Positions 36,199 to 44,200 of a stretch of DNA of 64,000 bases are shown here, one piece after another. Below the pieces are notes generated by a model that was not told the DNA's origin, made no database searches, and saw only the letters and a list, made by a program, of their open reading frames with translations. This DNA is from Mycobacterium sp. URHD0025 (lineage in GTDB: Bacteria; Actinomycetota; Actinomycetes; Mycobacteriales; Mycobacteriaceae), in contig NZ_AUEQ01000008.1 in NCBI RefSeq assembly GCF_000426065.1, positions 310,001 through 374,000 of the forward strand, given 5' to 3'. The translations under genes and the position numbers were made by a program. Each line of letters opens with the position of its first letter. Position 1 is the first letter of the stretch.

Positions 36199-37035
36199 AT
36201 GACCGAGCGGGTGAGTGCGCAGCGCGCGACGGGGTGGACCGTCGTGAACATCCTGGTGGTGCTCTATGCGCTGATCCCGGTGCTGTGGATTTTGTCGCTG
36301 TCGTTGAAGCCGACGTCGAGTGTCAAGGACGGCAAGCTCATTCCGGCTCAGATCACGTTCGACAACTACAAGGGCATCTTCACCGGCAACATCTTCACCT
36401 CGGCGTTGGTCAACTCGATCGGCATCGGCTTGATCACCACGGTGATCGCGGTGGTGATCGGTGGCATGGCCGCGTACGCGGTGGCCCGGTTGGATTTCCC
36501 CGGAAAGAAGCTGTTGGTGGGCGTCGCCCTGTTGATCGCAATGTTCCCGCAGATCTCGCTGGTGACCCCGATCTTCAACCTGTGGCGGACGATCGGCTTG
36601 TTCGACACCTGGCCCGGCCTGATCATTCCCTACATCACGTTCGCACTGCCGCTGGCGATCTACACGCTGTCGGCCTTCTTCCGGGAGATCCCATGGGATC
36701 TGGAGAAGGCCGCCAAGATGGACGGGGCCACCCCGGCCCAGGCCTTCCGCATGGTGATCGCACCGCTGGCGGCCCCGGGCATCGTCACCGCGGCCATCCT
36801 GGTCTTCATCTTCGCGTGGAACGACCTGCTGCTGGCGTTGTCGCTGACCGCGACGCAGCGGGCGATCACCGCGCCCGTGGCGATCGCGAACTTCACCGGC
36901 AGTTCGCAGTTCGAGGAGCCGACCGGGTCGATCGCTGCAGGGGCGATGGTCATCACCATCCCGATCATCATCTTTGTTCTCATCTTCCAGCGACGTATCG
37001 TCGCTGGCCTGACATCTGGTGCGGTAAAGGGGTAA
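36199..37035 (+). CDS. sugB: trehalose ABC transporter permease SugB
   Basis: 278 residues from ATG 36199, with AGAGGA at 36185-36190; the open frame extends to 36130 inside sugA. MalG-like with six helices. [20 protein letters not shown] is the periplasmic-loop signature, and the EAA loop reads [20 protein letters not shown]. The C-terminus [17 protein letters not shown] is the MalG-type tail that reaches the ATPase dimer. Partner of SugA and SugC. Ortholog of Rv1237. Confidence 0.95.
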   Translation: MTERVSAQRATGWTVVNILVVLYALIPVLWILSLSLKPTSSVKDGKLIPAQITFDNYKGIFTGNIFTSALVNSIGIGLITTVIAVVIGGMAAYAVARLDFPGKKLLVGVALLIAMFPQISLVTPIFNLWRTIGLFDTWPGLIIPYITFALPLAIYTLSAFFREIPWDLEKAAKMDGATPAQAFRMVIAPLAAPGIVTAAILVFIFAWNDLLLALSLTATQRAITAPVAIANFTGSSQFEEPTGSIAAGAMVITIPIIIFVLIFQRRIVAGLTSGAVKG

Positions 37036-37039
37036 TTGG

Positions 37040-38320
37040 ATGGCCGAAATTGTGTTGGACCGGGTCACCAAGAGTTACCCCGACGGCGCAGGCGGTACCA
37101 GGGAAGCCGTCAAAGAGTTCTCGATGACCATCGCCGACGGCGAGTTCATCATCCTGGTGGGCCCGTCTGGATGTGGGAAGTCCACCACCCTGAACATGAT
37201 TGCCGGGCTTGAGGACATCTCGTCGGGCGAGCTGCGCATCGCCGGGGAGCGGGTCAACGACAAGGCGCCCAAGGATCGCGACATCGCGATGGTGTTCCAG
37301 TCGTACGCGCTCTACCCGCACATGACGGTGCGCCAGAACATCGCGTTCCCGCTGACCCTGGCCAAACTCAAGAAGGACGAGATCGCGGCCAAGGTCGAGG
37401 AGACGGCCAAGATCCTCGACCTGACCGAACTGCTCGACCGCAAGCCGGCTCAGCTGTCCGGCGGGCAGCGTCAGAGGGTGGCGATGGGCCGGGCAATCGT
37501 GCGGCGTCCCAAGGCATTCCTGATGGATGAGCCGCTGAGCAACCTCGACGCCAAGTTGCGTGTGCAGATGCGCGCCGAGATCGCGCGGCTGCAGAGCCGG
37601 CTGGGTACCACCACGGTCTACGTGACACATGATCAGACCGAGGCCATGACGCTCGGAGATCGCGTTGTGGTGTTGCTGGCGGGCGAGATTCAGCAGATCG
37701 GCACTCCCGACGAGCTGTACAACAACCCGGCGAATCTGTTCGTGGCCGGTTTCATCGGGTCACCGGCGATGAACTTCTTCCCGGCCACCTTCACCGACGT
37801 GGGGGTGCGGCTGCCGTTCGGCGACGTCACCCTGACCCAGCAGGTGCACGATCTGCTGGCCCGCCAGCCCAAGCCGGACAACATCATCGTCGGGATCCGG
37901 CCCGAACATCTCGAGGATGCTTCGCTGCTCGACGGCTACGCCCGGATCCGGGCGCTGAGCTTCCCCGTGCGTGCTGACATCGTCGAGTCGCTCGGTGCCG
38001 ACAAGTACGTGCACTTCACCATCGAAGGTGCCGGCGCCGAGGCAGCGCAGCTCGCCGAGTTGGCCGCCGATTCGGGCTCGGGCGCCAACGAGTTCGTGGC
38101 GCGCGTCTCCGCGGAGTCCAAGGCGGCAGCCGGTCAGCAGGTCCAGCTGGCGTTCGACACCTCGAAATTGGTGATCTTCGATGCCGAGACCGGGCTGAAC
38201 CTGACCCGCACCGAGCCCACTGAGGCCGAGGAGCCCACCGAGGCCGAGCAAGCTGAGGCCGAGGAAGCTGAGGTCGAGGAAGCGCCGGCCGAAGCGGCCG
38301 GAGAACCGACAGAAGAGTGA
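37040..38320 (+). CDS. sugC: trehalose ABC transporter ATPase SugC
   Basis: 426 residues. ATPase domain with GPSGCGKST Walker A (about 42-50), [17 protein letters not shown] signature, [11 protein letters not shown]alker B and THDQTEA switch. A MalK-type regulatory (TOBE/OB) domain follows from about 240 to 385. It energises LpqY-SugAB trehalose recycling. M. tuberculosis SugC (Rv1238) ends soon after the FDxxSGxNLT region at 393 residues; this one adds about 35 acidic residues made of repeated EPTEAE-type units. The stop overlaps the next start by GTGA. Confidence 0.95.
   Translation: MAEIVLDRVTKSYPDGAGGTREAVKEFSMTIADGEFIILVGPSGCGKSTTLNMIAGLEDISSGELRIAGERVNDKAPKDRDIAMVFQSYALYPHMTVRQNIAFPLTLAKLKKDEIAAKVEETAKILDLTELLDRKPAQLSGGQRQRVAMGRAIVRRPKAFLMDEPLSNLDAKLRVQMRAEIARLQSRLGTTTVYVTHDQTEAMTLGDRVVVLLAGEIQQIGTPDELYNNPANLFVAGFIGSPAMNFFPATFTDVGVRLPFGDVTLTQQVHDLLARQPKPDNIIVGIRPEHLEDASLLDGYARIRALSFPVRADIVESLGADKYVHFTIEGAGAEAAQLAELAADSGSGANEFVARVSAESKAAAGQQVQLAFDTSKLVIFDAETGLNLTRTEPTEAEEPTEAEQAEAEEAEVEEAPAEAAGEPTEE
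38213..38317 (+). repeat. acidic Glu/Ala repeat coding for the SugC tail
   Basis: From codon 392 to the end, degenerate units of GAGGCCGAG and GAGCCCACC give [23 protein letters not shown]. Short-period repeats of this kind can expand or contract in frame. Confidence 0.75.
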
Positions 38321-38904
38321 TCGACGTCCTGGCTGCCGTCCGCGCCCACGTGGGCGAGCACTTCGGCGCTGCCGGCATCACCGCAGAACCTGTCAGCGCC
38401 AGCGTCACGTTCCTGGGAACCGAGCGCATCGACGTGCTGCGGTTCGGTGGTCCTGATCTGTATCACTATGTGACGCTGGGCTGTTCACGTCATCCGATGT
38501 TCGATCCGACCGAGCTGGTGTCCGATCCGATCCACGGTCCCCGGGCCGAGGTGGTGCTGTCCCTGCGGGGCCCGACGCCGAACGGGCTGGCCCGGTCGCT
38601 GGCCGTGCTGGCTGCCGCGCCCGCGGTGGAGGGGCTGGTCCTGGAGGCCGACGCGCTCGTCGATCTGGAGACGCAGTTGTTCGACTCCGCGCCGTTCAGC
38701 GCATTTCTGTTGGGCCCGAGCGATATCGGCGAGGTGACCCTGCCCGATCCACTGTCCGCGGTGACGGTGCTGTCGGCCACGCCGATCACCGCCACCGAGG
38801 CGGCCTGGGTGCGGCTCAAGGGAGCCGATGCGATGCGTGAGGCCTGGCAGACCGACGGGGTCGACGTACTCGATCCGACCCGCCGGGCCGCGAGTCCGAG
38901 CTAG
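38317..38904 (+). CDS. suppressor-of-fused (SUFU) domain protein
   Basis: 195 residues covering one bacterial SUFU domain. Visible motifs are [19 protein letters not shown] in the N-terminal half, then [12 protein letters not shown], and in the middle [20 protein letters not shown]. In bacteria SUFU proteins are widespread and some act as immunity proteins or in stress; the animal homolog restrains Gli factors. The GTG overlaps the sugC stop by 4 bases, so it is the fifth gene of the trehalose operon. I do not recall it being studied. The stop overlaps that of convergent corA by 4 bases. Confidence 0.75.
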   Translation: MIDVLAAVRAHVGEHFGAAGITAEPVSASVTFLGTERIDVLRFGGPDLYHYVTLGCSRHPMFDPTELVSDPIHGPRAEVVLSLRGPTPNGLARSLAVLAAAPAVEGLVLEADALVDLETQLFDSAPFSAFLLGPSDIGEVTLPDPLSAVTVLSATPITATEAAWVRLKGADAMREAWQTDGVDVLDPTRRAASPS

Positions 38905-40004
38905 AGCCAGTCGTTGTGGCGGAAGGTGCGGTACAGCGCAAAGCAGATGACTGCCATCGCCACCAGCACGGCCGGATAGCCCCAGGTCCACTGTAATTCG
39001 GGCATGTGCTCGAAGTTCATCCCGTAGATCCCGGCCATCGCGGTCGGCACCGCGGCGATGGCGACCCACGCCGAGATCTTGCGCATGTCCACGTTCTGCT
39101 GCATGGCGACCTTGCCCAGTGCGGCCTGCACCAGTGAGCTGAGCATCTCGTCGTAGCTCGTGACGCGGTCGGAGGCCTGCACGTTGTGGTCGTGCACGTC
39201 GCGCATGTACCTGCGCACCTCGACCGAGATGAGATCGTTGTGGTCGGTCAGCAACCGGGACAGCGCGAGCGTCAAAGGCGCTACGGCTCGGCGCATTTCG
39301 ACGACCTCACGCTTGAGTAGGTAGATGCACTCGATGTTGGTGCGCGTGCCGGGGGAGAAGATGTCCTCCTCCATGGAGTCGATGTCGGTTTCCATCAGAT
39401 CGGTCACGTCGAGGTAGCTGTCCACCACGTGGTCGGCGATCGCGTGCATGACCGCGAATGGTCCGAGTTTGAGGATGGCGGGGGAGGATTCCAGCCGTTT
39501 GCGTACACCGGCCAATCCACCGTGCTCGCCGTGGCGGACGGTGACCACGAAGTCCGGTCCCACGAAGATCATGATCTCGCCGGTCTCGACGATCTCGCGG
39601 GCCAGTGCCACCGACTCGTGCTCGACGTAGTTGATGGTCTTGAGCACGAGGAACAGGGTCTTGTCGTACCGCTCGAGCTTGGGCCGCTGGTGGGCGTGCA
39701 CCGCGTCCTCGACCGCCAGCTCGTGTAGGCCGAAAACGTCTGCCACCGATTGCATCTGGAATTCGTCGGGTTCGTGGAGGCCGATCCAGACGAACGCCTT
39801 CTCGCCCGCTGCCTGCAACTCTCGGACCTTGTTCAGCGCCGCGGCATGGGTGTATTTGCCGGGCAACCGGTCTCCGCCGCTGTAGACCCCGCAATCGACC
39901 ATGGCCCGCGCGACGGGGACGTGGATCGACTTGGCGTCGGGCTCTGCCGGCCGGGGCCTCGGGGTCGTCCGCAGGGCCGGCGGCAGCGCGCGGAATGAGG
40001 GCAT
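38901..40004 (-). CDS. corA: magnesium/cobalt transporter CorA
   Basis: 367 residues from ATG 40004 (MPSFRALPPA), like Rv1239c (366); the frame is open to 40295. Large cytoplasmic funnel domain (about 40-300, with LHELAVEDAVHAHQRPKLER and NLMETDIDSMEE-like DLMETDIDSMEED), the long stalk helix, and two C-terminal membrane helices with the GMN selectivity motif in GIYGMNFEHMPEL. The end DWL is conserved. CorA pentamers import Mg2+. It is divergent from malic enzyme across 133 bases; no M-box-like riboswitch is apparent there. Confidence 0.93.
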   Translation of the reverse strand: MPSFRALPPALRTTPRPRPAEPDAKSIHVPVARAMVDCGVYSGGDRLPGKYTHAAALNKVRELQAAGEKAFVWIGLHEPDEFQMQSVADVFGLHELAVEDAVHAHQRPKLERYDKTLFLVLKTINYVEHESVALAREIVETGEIMIFVGPDFVVTVRHGEHGGLAGVRKRLESSPAILKLGPFAVMHAIADHVVDSYLDVTDLMETDIDSMEEDIFSPGTRTNIECIYLLKREVVEMRRAVAPLTLALSRLLTDHNDLISVEVRRYMRDVHDHNVQASDRVTSYDEMLSSLVQAALGKVAMQQNVDMRKISAWVAIAAVPTAMAGIYGMNFEHMPELQWTWGYPAVLVAMAVICFALYRTFRHNDWL

Positions 40005-40125
40005 TTGTCCCCACCTTCCTGCACGGTTCGCAGCAACCTGATCAGCACAACGAATGCTACGCGCACCTACTGTTGAGTAACCCTCACCAGCGGGGAACCC
40101 GGCCATGTGAGAAATGGCATTGAAG

Positions 40126-40131
40126 TACCCT
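40126..40131 (+). promoter_or_regulatory. -10 element of the malic enzyme gene, leaderless
   Basis: TACCCT fits TANNNT and ends six bases before GTG 40138. No SD sequence is present near either candidate start, which favours a leaderless transcript beginning at the GTG. Confidence 0.5.
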
Positions 40132-40137
40132 TGCGCC

Positions 40138-41349
40138 GTGTCGGAAAGTACAGTCGCCTCCTCGCCCGAGCGCTCGTCAGCGGAGCGCACCCCGCAAGTT
40201 GTGATCGAAGACGCCGAGATCTTCGAACACCATGAAGGCGGAAAGCTCTCGGTCGAGTTGAAGGAGCCGCTGGATACCCAGCGTGCGCTGTCCATCGCCT
40301 ACACCCCCGGCGTCGCCCAGGTGAGCCGGGCGATCGCCACTGACCACACCCTCGCGGCCAAGTACACGTGGGCCAACCGCCTGGTCGTGGTGGTCAGCGA
40401 CGGCACTGCGGTGCTGGGCCTCGGCGATATCGGTCCCGCGGCGTCGCTCCCGGTCATGGAGGGCAAGAGCGCGCTGTTCAAGTCCTTCGGCGGGCTGAAC
40501 TCGATCCCGATCGTGCTCGACACCAAGGATCCCGACGAGATCGTCGAAACCCTGATCCGGCTGCGTCCGACGTTCGGCGCGGTGAACCTCGAGGACATCT
40601 CTGCCCCGCGCTGCTTCGAGATCGAGCGCCGGGTGATCGAGGCGCTTGACTGCCCGGTCATGCACGATGACCAGCACGGCACGGCGATCGTGGTGCTGGC
40701 CGCGCTGCTGGGCGCCACGAAGGTGCTTGAGCGTGACATCCATTCATTGCGTGTGGTCATCTCGGGCGCAGGTGCGGCGGGAGTGGCCTGCGCCAACATC
40801 TTGCTGAACAAGGGCATCACCGACGTCGTCGTGCTCGATTCGCAGGGCATCGTGCATTCCGGCCGCGACAACCTCAACAGCTTCAAGGCCGAGCTGGCCG
40901 GACGGACCAATCCGCGCAAGCTCACCGGTGGCGTGGCCGAGGCGCTCGAGGGTGCCGACGTCTTCCTCGGGGTGTCCGCAGGCGTCGTGCCCGAGGAGCT
41001 CATCGCGACGATGGCGCCCAACAGCATCGTCTTCGCGCTGTCCAACCCGGATCCGGAGATCCACCCGGACGCCGCCCGCAAGTACGCGGCGGTGGTCGCG
41101 ACCGGACGCAGCGACTTCCCGAACCAGATCAACAACGTGCTGGCCTTCCCCGGGGTGTTCCGCGGTGCGCTCGACGCCGGTGCCCGCAGGATCACCGAGA
41201 AGATGAAGGTGGCGGCTGCCGAGGCCATCTTCTCGGTCGTCGGCGACGATCTGGCGGTCGACCACATCGTGCCCAGCGCGCTGGATCCGCGGGTCGGCCC
41301 CGCGGTGGCGGCGGCGGTCGCGGCGGCGGTTGACCCCGCAGAGTCCTGA
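40138..41349 (+). CDS. malic enzyme, short MaeB-type
   Basis: 403 residues from GTG 40138; ATG 40114 is open but lies over the -10. It catalyses oxidative decarboxylation of malate to pyruvate with NAD(P)H. Motifs: SIAYTPGVAQVSRAIA (catalytic Tyr), VMEGKSALFKSFGGL (catalytic Lys region), CPVMHDDQHGTA (metal-binding aspartates), SGAGAAGVACANILL (Rossmann dinucleotide site) and ALSNPDPEI. The phosphotransacetylase domain of long MaeB is absent. M. tuberculosis has mdh (Rv1240) at this place. Cofactor preference is not readable with certainty. Confidence 0.9.
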   Translation: MSESTVASSPERSSAERTPQVVIEDAEIFEHHEGGKLSVELKEPLDTQRALSIAYTPGVAQVSRAIATDHTLAAKYTWANRLVVVVSDGTAVLGLGDIGPAASLPVMEGKSALFKSFGGLNSIPIVLDTKDPDEIVETLIRLRPTFGAVNLEDISAPRCFEIERRVIEALDCPVMHDDQHGTAIVVLAALLGATKVLERDIHSLRVVISGAGAAGVACANILLNKGITDVVVLDSQGIVHSGRDNLNSFKAELAGRTNPRKLTGGVAEALEGADVFLGVSAGVVPEELIATMAPNSIVFALSNPDPEIHPDAARKYAAVVATGRSDFPNQINNVLAFPGVFRGALDAGARRITEKMKVAAAEAIFSVVGDDLAVDHIVPSALDPRVGPAVAAAVAAAVDPAES

Positions 41350-41357
41350 GTTCACCG

Positions 41358-42197
41358 ATGCGCCGCATGCTGGCGTCGGCGCTGCTGGTGCTGTTCGCGC
41401 TGGCGTCAGCGGGTTGCGGCCACTCGGCTCCCGCCGCTCTCGCGGTCGGTGCCGGGCCCGCGCCCGAGTCGGTGTTGCTCGGGCACCTGTATGCGGCGGC
41501 GCTGCGCTACTACGGCACGCCGGCCGTGGTCACCGAGACCGACGGCGTGCCCGGTGTGCTCGATTCGGGATCGGTCACCGTGCAGCCGGGGTTCACCGGC
41601 CGGTTCCTGACCGCCCTGAATCCGACGGCCACGGCCCGCGCGGATGAACAGGTCTACCGGGACCTGGTGTCGGCGCTGCCCGAGGGTGTCGCCGCCGGTG
41701 ACTACACCATGTCGGCCCAGGACAAGCCGGCGCTGGTGGTCACCGAGGCGACGGCCAAAGCCTGGGGCGGGACGGATCTGAGCGCGGTGCGGCGCAACTG
41801 TGCCAAGGCCCGGCCGGGTGCGGTGGCCGGCGCCAAGACACCCACGACGGTGGGTTCTTGCGCCCTGCCCGAGCCCGGCAGGTTCCCCGACGCGAAGAGC
41901 CTGTTCGCCGCCCTGCGGGCCGGCACGATCAACGCGGCCTGGTCGACGACGGCCGATCCGGCCATCCCGTCGGACCTGACCGTGCTGGCCGACAAGACCG
42001 CATTGATCCGCGGTGAGAATGTGGTGCCGCTGTATCGCCGCAACACACTCGACGAGCATCAGATCCTGGCGCTCAACGAGATCGCCGGCGTCCTCGATAC
42101 CGGGTCACTGGCCGATATGCGCAGGCAGGTCGCCGAGGGCAAGGATCCTGCGGCGGTGGCCGATGCGTTCCTGCAGGCCAACCCTCTGGGCCACTGA
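41358..42197 (+). CDS. lpqZ: lipoprotein LpqZ, OpuAC-type binding protein
   Basis: 279 residues, 8 bases after the malic enzyme stop. Lipoprotein signal with ASAGC (Cys20). The mature part is a type II periplasmic binding fold of the glycine-betaine/OpuAC class (VLLGHLYAAALRYYGTPAVV, then YRDLVSALPEGV and SLFAALRAGTINAAWSTT). No ABC permease or ATPase is adjacent, so the transporter partner, if any, is elsewhere. Ortholog of Rv1244. In M. tuberculosis three genes separate it from mdh; here it directly follows the malic enzyme and is probably co-transcribed. Confidence 0.88.
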   Translation: MRRMLASALLVLFALASAGCGHSAPAALAVGAGPAPESVLLGHLYAAALRYYGTPAVVTETDGVPGVLDSGSVTVQPGFTGRFLTALNPTATARADEQVYRDLVSALPEGVAAGDYTMSAQDKPALVVTEATAKAWGGTDLSAVRRNCAKARPGAVAGAKTPTTVGSCALPEPGRFPDAKSLFAALRAGTINAAWSTTADPAIPSDLTVLADKTALIRGENVVPLYRRNTLDEHQILALNEIAGVLDTGSLADMRRQVAEGKDPAAVADAFLQANPLGH

Positions 42198-42205
42198 CCG
42201 GAGCG

Positions 42206-43030
42206 TCAGCTCGGCATGGCCTTTCCGACCGCCGAGGCGAACAGCCGCTGGTACCCCGAGCCGGTGATCCGGACGATCACGTCGAGGATCTTGGCATCGG
42301 GCCCGACGAGCACGCGCGCCTTGTTCTTGCGCACTGCCTCGAGGATGATCTTGGCCGCGCGCTGCGGCGTGGTGTTGGCCAGCTTCTTGTCGAAGGACTC
42401 GGCGAGCGCCTTCTGGTCCAGCCCCTCGGCGGTGGTCGCGTTGCGCGCGATGGCGGTCTTGATCCCGCCGGGATGCACGCAGGTCACCTTGACCGGATGC
42501 TTGGCCACGATCATTTCCTGGCGCAGGGCCTCGGTGAAGCCGCGGACCGCGAACTTGGCGGAGTTGTAGGCCGCCTGACCGGGCACCGAGAAGATGCCGA
42601 ACAGGCTCGACACGTTGACGACATGTCCGTCGCCCGAGGCGATCAGGTGCGGCAGGAACGCCTTGGTGCCGTTGACGACGCCCCAGTAGTCGACGTCCAT
42701 CACGCGCTCGATGTCCTTGAATTGGCTGACTTCGACATCGCCGGTGAAGGCGATACCCGCGTTGTTGTAGATCTGGTTGACCTTGCCGAAGTGCTCCTTG
42801 ACCGCGTCGGCGTACAGCAGGAATGCCTCGCGCTCGGTGACGTCGAGCCGGTCGGTCTTCACCTCGGCGCCGATGGCCTTCAGGCGTTCCTCCGTGACCG
42901 CCAGACCCTCGACGTCGACGTCGCTGATCGCCAGCTTGGCCCCGGAACGTCCGAGTTCAATGGCCAGTGCCTGTCCGATTCCCGATCCGGCGCCGGTGAC
43001 GACGGCAACCTTTCCGGCGAAGCCCTCCAT
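42206..43030 (-). CDS. short-chain dehydrogenase/reductase (Rv1245c-like)
   Basis: 274 residues, classical SDR. Cofactor motif VVTGAGSGIGQAL (about 10-22), YNNAG, VNVSS and the active-site pair in YNSAK (Tyr and Lys four apart). Asp in SDVDVEGL after strand 2 suggests NAD preference. The C-terminal region, about 215-270, is longer than the minimal SDR (KKLANTTPQRAAKIILEAVR), as in membrane-associated family members acting on lipophilic alcohols. Substrate unknown. Convergent with lpqZ, 8 bases apart. Confidence 0.85.
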   Translation of the reverse strand: MEGFAGKVAVVTGAGSGIGQALAIELGRSGAKLAISDVDVEGLAVTEERLKAIGAEVKTDRLDVTEREAFLLYADAVKEHFGKVNQIYNNAGIAFTGDVEVSQFKDIERVMDVDYWGVVNGTKAFLPHLIASGDGHVVNVSSLFGIFSVPGQAAYNSAKFAVRGFTEALRQEMIVAKHPVKVTCVHPGGIKTAIARNATTAEGLDQKALAESFDKKLANTTPQRAAKIILEAVRKNKARVLVGPDAKILDVIVRITGSGYQRLFASAVGKAMPS

Positions 43031-43099
43031 AGAACACTCCCTTGTGTGGTTCGAATGGTGTCGAGATTAGCCGGTACCCGCGGTCCCGTGTGAGTCGGG

Positions 43100-43360
43100 C
43101 TACGACGCCGCCGCGCTGACGGGGCGCCACACTTCGGCCAGGGTTTCCAGCGGGATTCCGAGAGCGTCGCTCAGACCGACGACCGTGCCGAACGCGGGGG
43201 AGGGCAGCCGGCCCGTCTCGATCTTGCGCAGGGTCTCCGGGGAAATGCCTGCGTGCTCGGCAACCTCGTCGAGAGATCGGTCGGCGCGAGCGGCCCGCAG
43301 TGTCTCGCCGAGCCGTCGGCCGGCGGCGATCTGTGCGGGGGTGAGCGGGGTGCGAACCAC
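43100..43360 (-). CDS. XRE-family helix-turn-helix regulator
   Basis: 86 residues, almost entirely one Cro/C1-type HTH: AGRRLGETLRAARADRSLDE, EVAEHAGISPETLRKIETGR and a final helix GLSDALGIPLETLAEVW. GTG start. It is divergent from the methionine aminopeptidase, and the gap contains two palindromes that suit a small dimeric XRE protein. No ligand domain is present, so control would be by its own level or by a partner. Confidence 0.85.
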   Translation of the reverse strand: MVRTPLTPAQIAAGRRLGETLRAARADRSLDEVAEHAGISPETLRKIETGRLPSPAFGTVVGLSDALGIPLETLAEVWRPVSAAAS

Positions 43361-43377
43361 GACACCACGGTAGCGCC

Positions 43378-43414
43378 GGTATTTATATACCGCTAGTGTT
43401 GGTATTTAAATACC
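43378..43414. promoter_or_regulatory. twin palindromic operators between XRE and map genes
   Basis: GGTATTTATATACC (43378-43391) and GGTATTTAAATACC (43401-43414), centres 23 bases apart, about two helical turns. The second is a perfect palindrome, the first nearly so. The first holds TATAAA on the minus strand, a -10 for the XRE gene. The second lies just before the map ribosome binding site. The strongly A/T character stands out in this GC-rich DNA. Confidence 0.7.
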
Positions 43415-43429
43415 GGAAAGGATGTGGAC

Positions 43430-44191
43430 ATGGTCGAGCTGAAAACCGCCGACGAGATCGAGAAGATGCGGGTCACCGGGCGGTTCGTGGCCGAGGTGCT
43501 CAGCGAGTTGAGCGGGCTCGCCGAGGTCGGCATCAACCTGCTCGACCTCGAACACCACGCCCGCGACATGGTGAAACGCCGTGGAGCGGAGTCCTGCTAC
43601 TGGGACTACGCTCCGTCGTTCGGCCGGGGTCCGTTTCGCAACGTCATCTGCCTGTCGGTCAATGACGCTGTGCTGCACGGTCTTCCGCACAACTATCGGC
43701 TCAACGACGGCGACGTGTTGAGCCTGGACTTCGCCGTGTCGATCGACGGCTGGGTCGCCGACGCGGCCCGCACCGTGATCGTGGGGACGCCCGCGGCCGC
43801 CGACGTGCGCCTGATCCGGGCCACCGAGGAGGCGCTGGCCGCCGGAACCGCCGCGGCGCGACCCGGCAATCGGCTGGGCGACATCTCGGCGGCCATCGGA
43901 GCCGTCGTCGCCGATTACGGCTATCCGGTCAATCTGGACTTCGGCGGGCACGGGCTGGGCCGGACCATGCACGAGGACCCACACGTACCCAACCGGGGCA
44001 CGTCGGGCCGCGGCATGCCGTTGCGGGTGGGGATGACGCTGGCGCTGGAACCGTGGCTGGCCGCGGGCACCAACCGCATCGTCTACGACCGCGACGGCTG
44101 GACCATCCGATCGGCCGACGGGTCACGCACCGCGCACAGCGAGAACACCGTCGCGATCACCGACGCGGGCCCACAGGTACTGACGTGTTGA
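43430..44191 (+). CDS. map: type I methionine aminopeptidase
   Basis: 253 residues from ATG 43430, with AAGGA at 43418-43422; GTG 43424 is too close to the SD. Removes N-terminal methionine from nascent proteins. All five metal ligands of the pita-bread fold are present: Asp in SLDFAVSIDG, Asp in VADAARTVIVG, His in FGGHGLGRTMHEDP, Glu in LALEPW and Glu in AHSENTVAIT. It lacks the N-terminal SH3-binding extension of M. tuberculosis MapB. It is probably an extra copy beside the housekeeping one near secY. Its place opposite an XRE regulator with twin operators implies conditional expression. Confidence 0.88.
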   Translation: MVELKTADEIEKMRVTGRFVAEVLSELSGLAEVGINLLDLEHHARDMVKRRGAESCYWDYAPSFGRGPFRNVICLSVNDAVLHGLPHNYRLNDGDVLSLDFAVSIDGWVADAARTVIVGTPAAADVRLIRATEEALAAGTAAARPGNRLGDISAAIGAVVADYGYPVNLDFGGHGLGRTMHEDPHVPNRGTSGRGMPLRVGMTLALEPWLAAGTNRIVYDRDGWTIRSADGSRTAHSENTVAITDAGPQVLTC

Positions 44192-44200
44192 GCCTGCTGA

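Noticed and set aside
40005..40137. Magnesium riboswitch between corA and malic enzyme
   Set aside because: Only 133 bases with no M-box-like pairing visible, and most is taken by the malic enzyme promoter.
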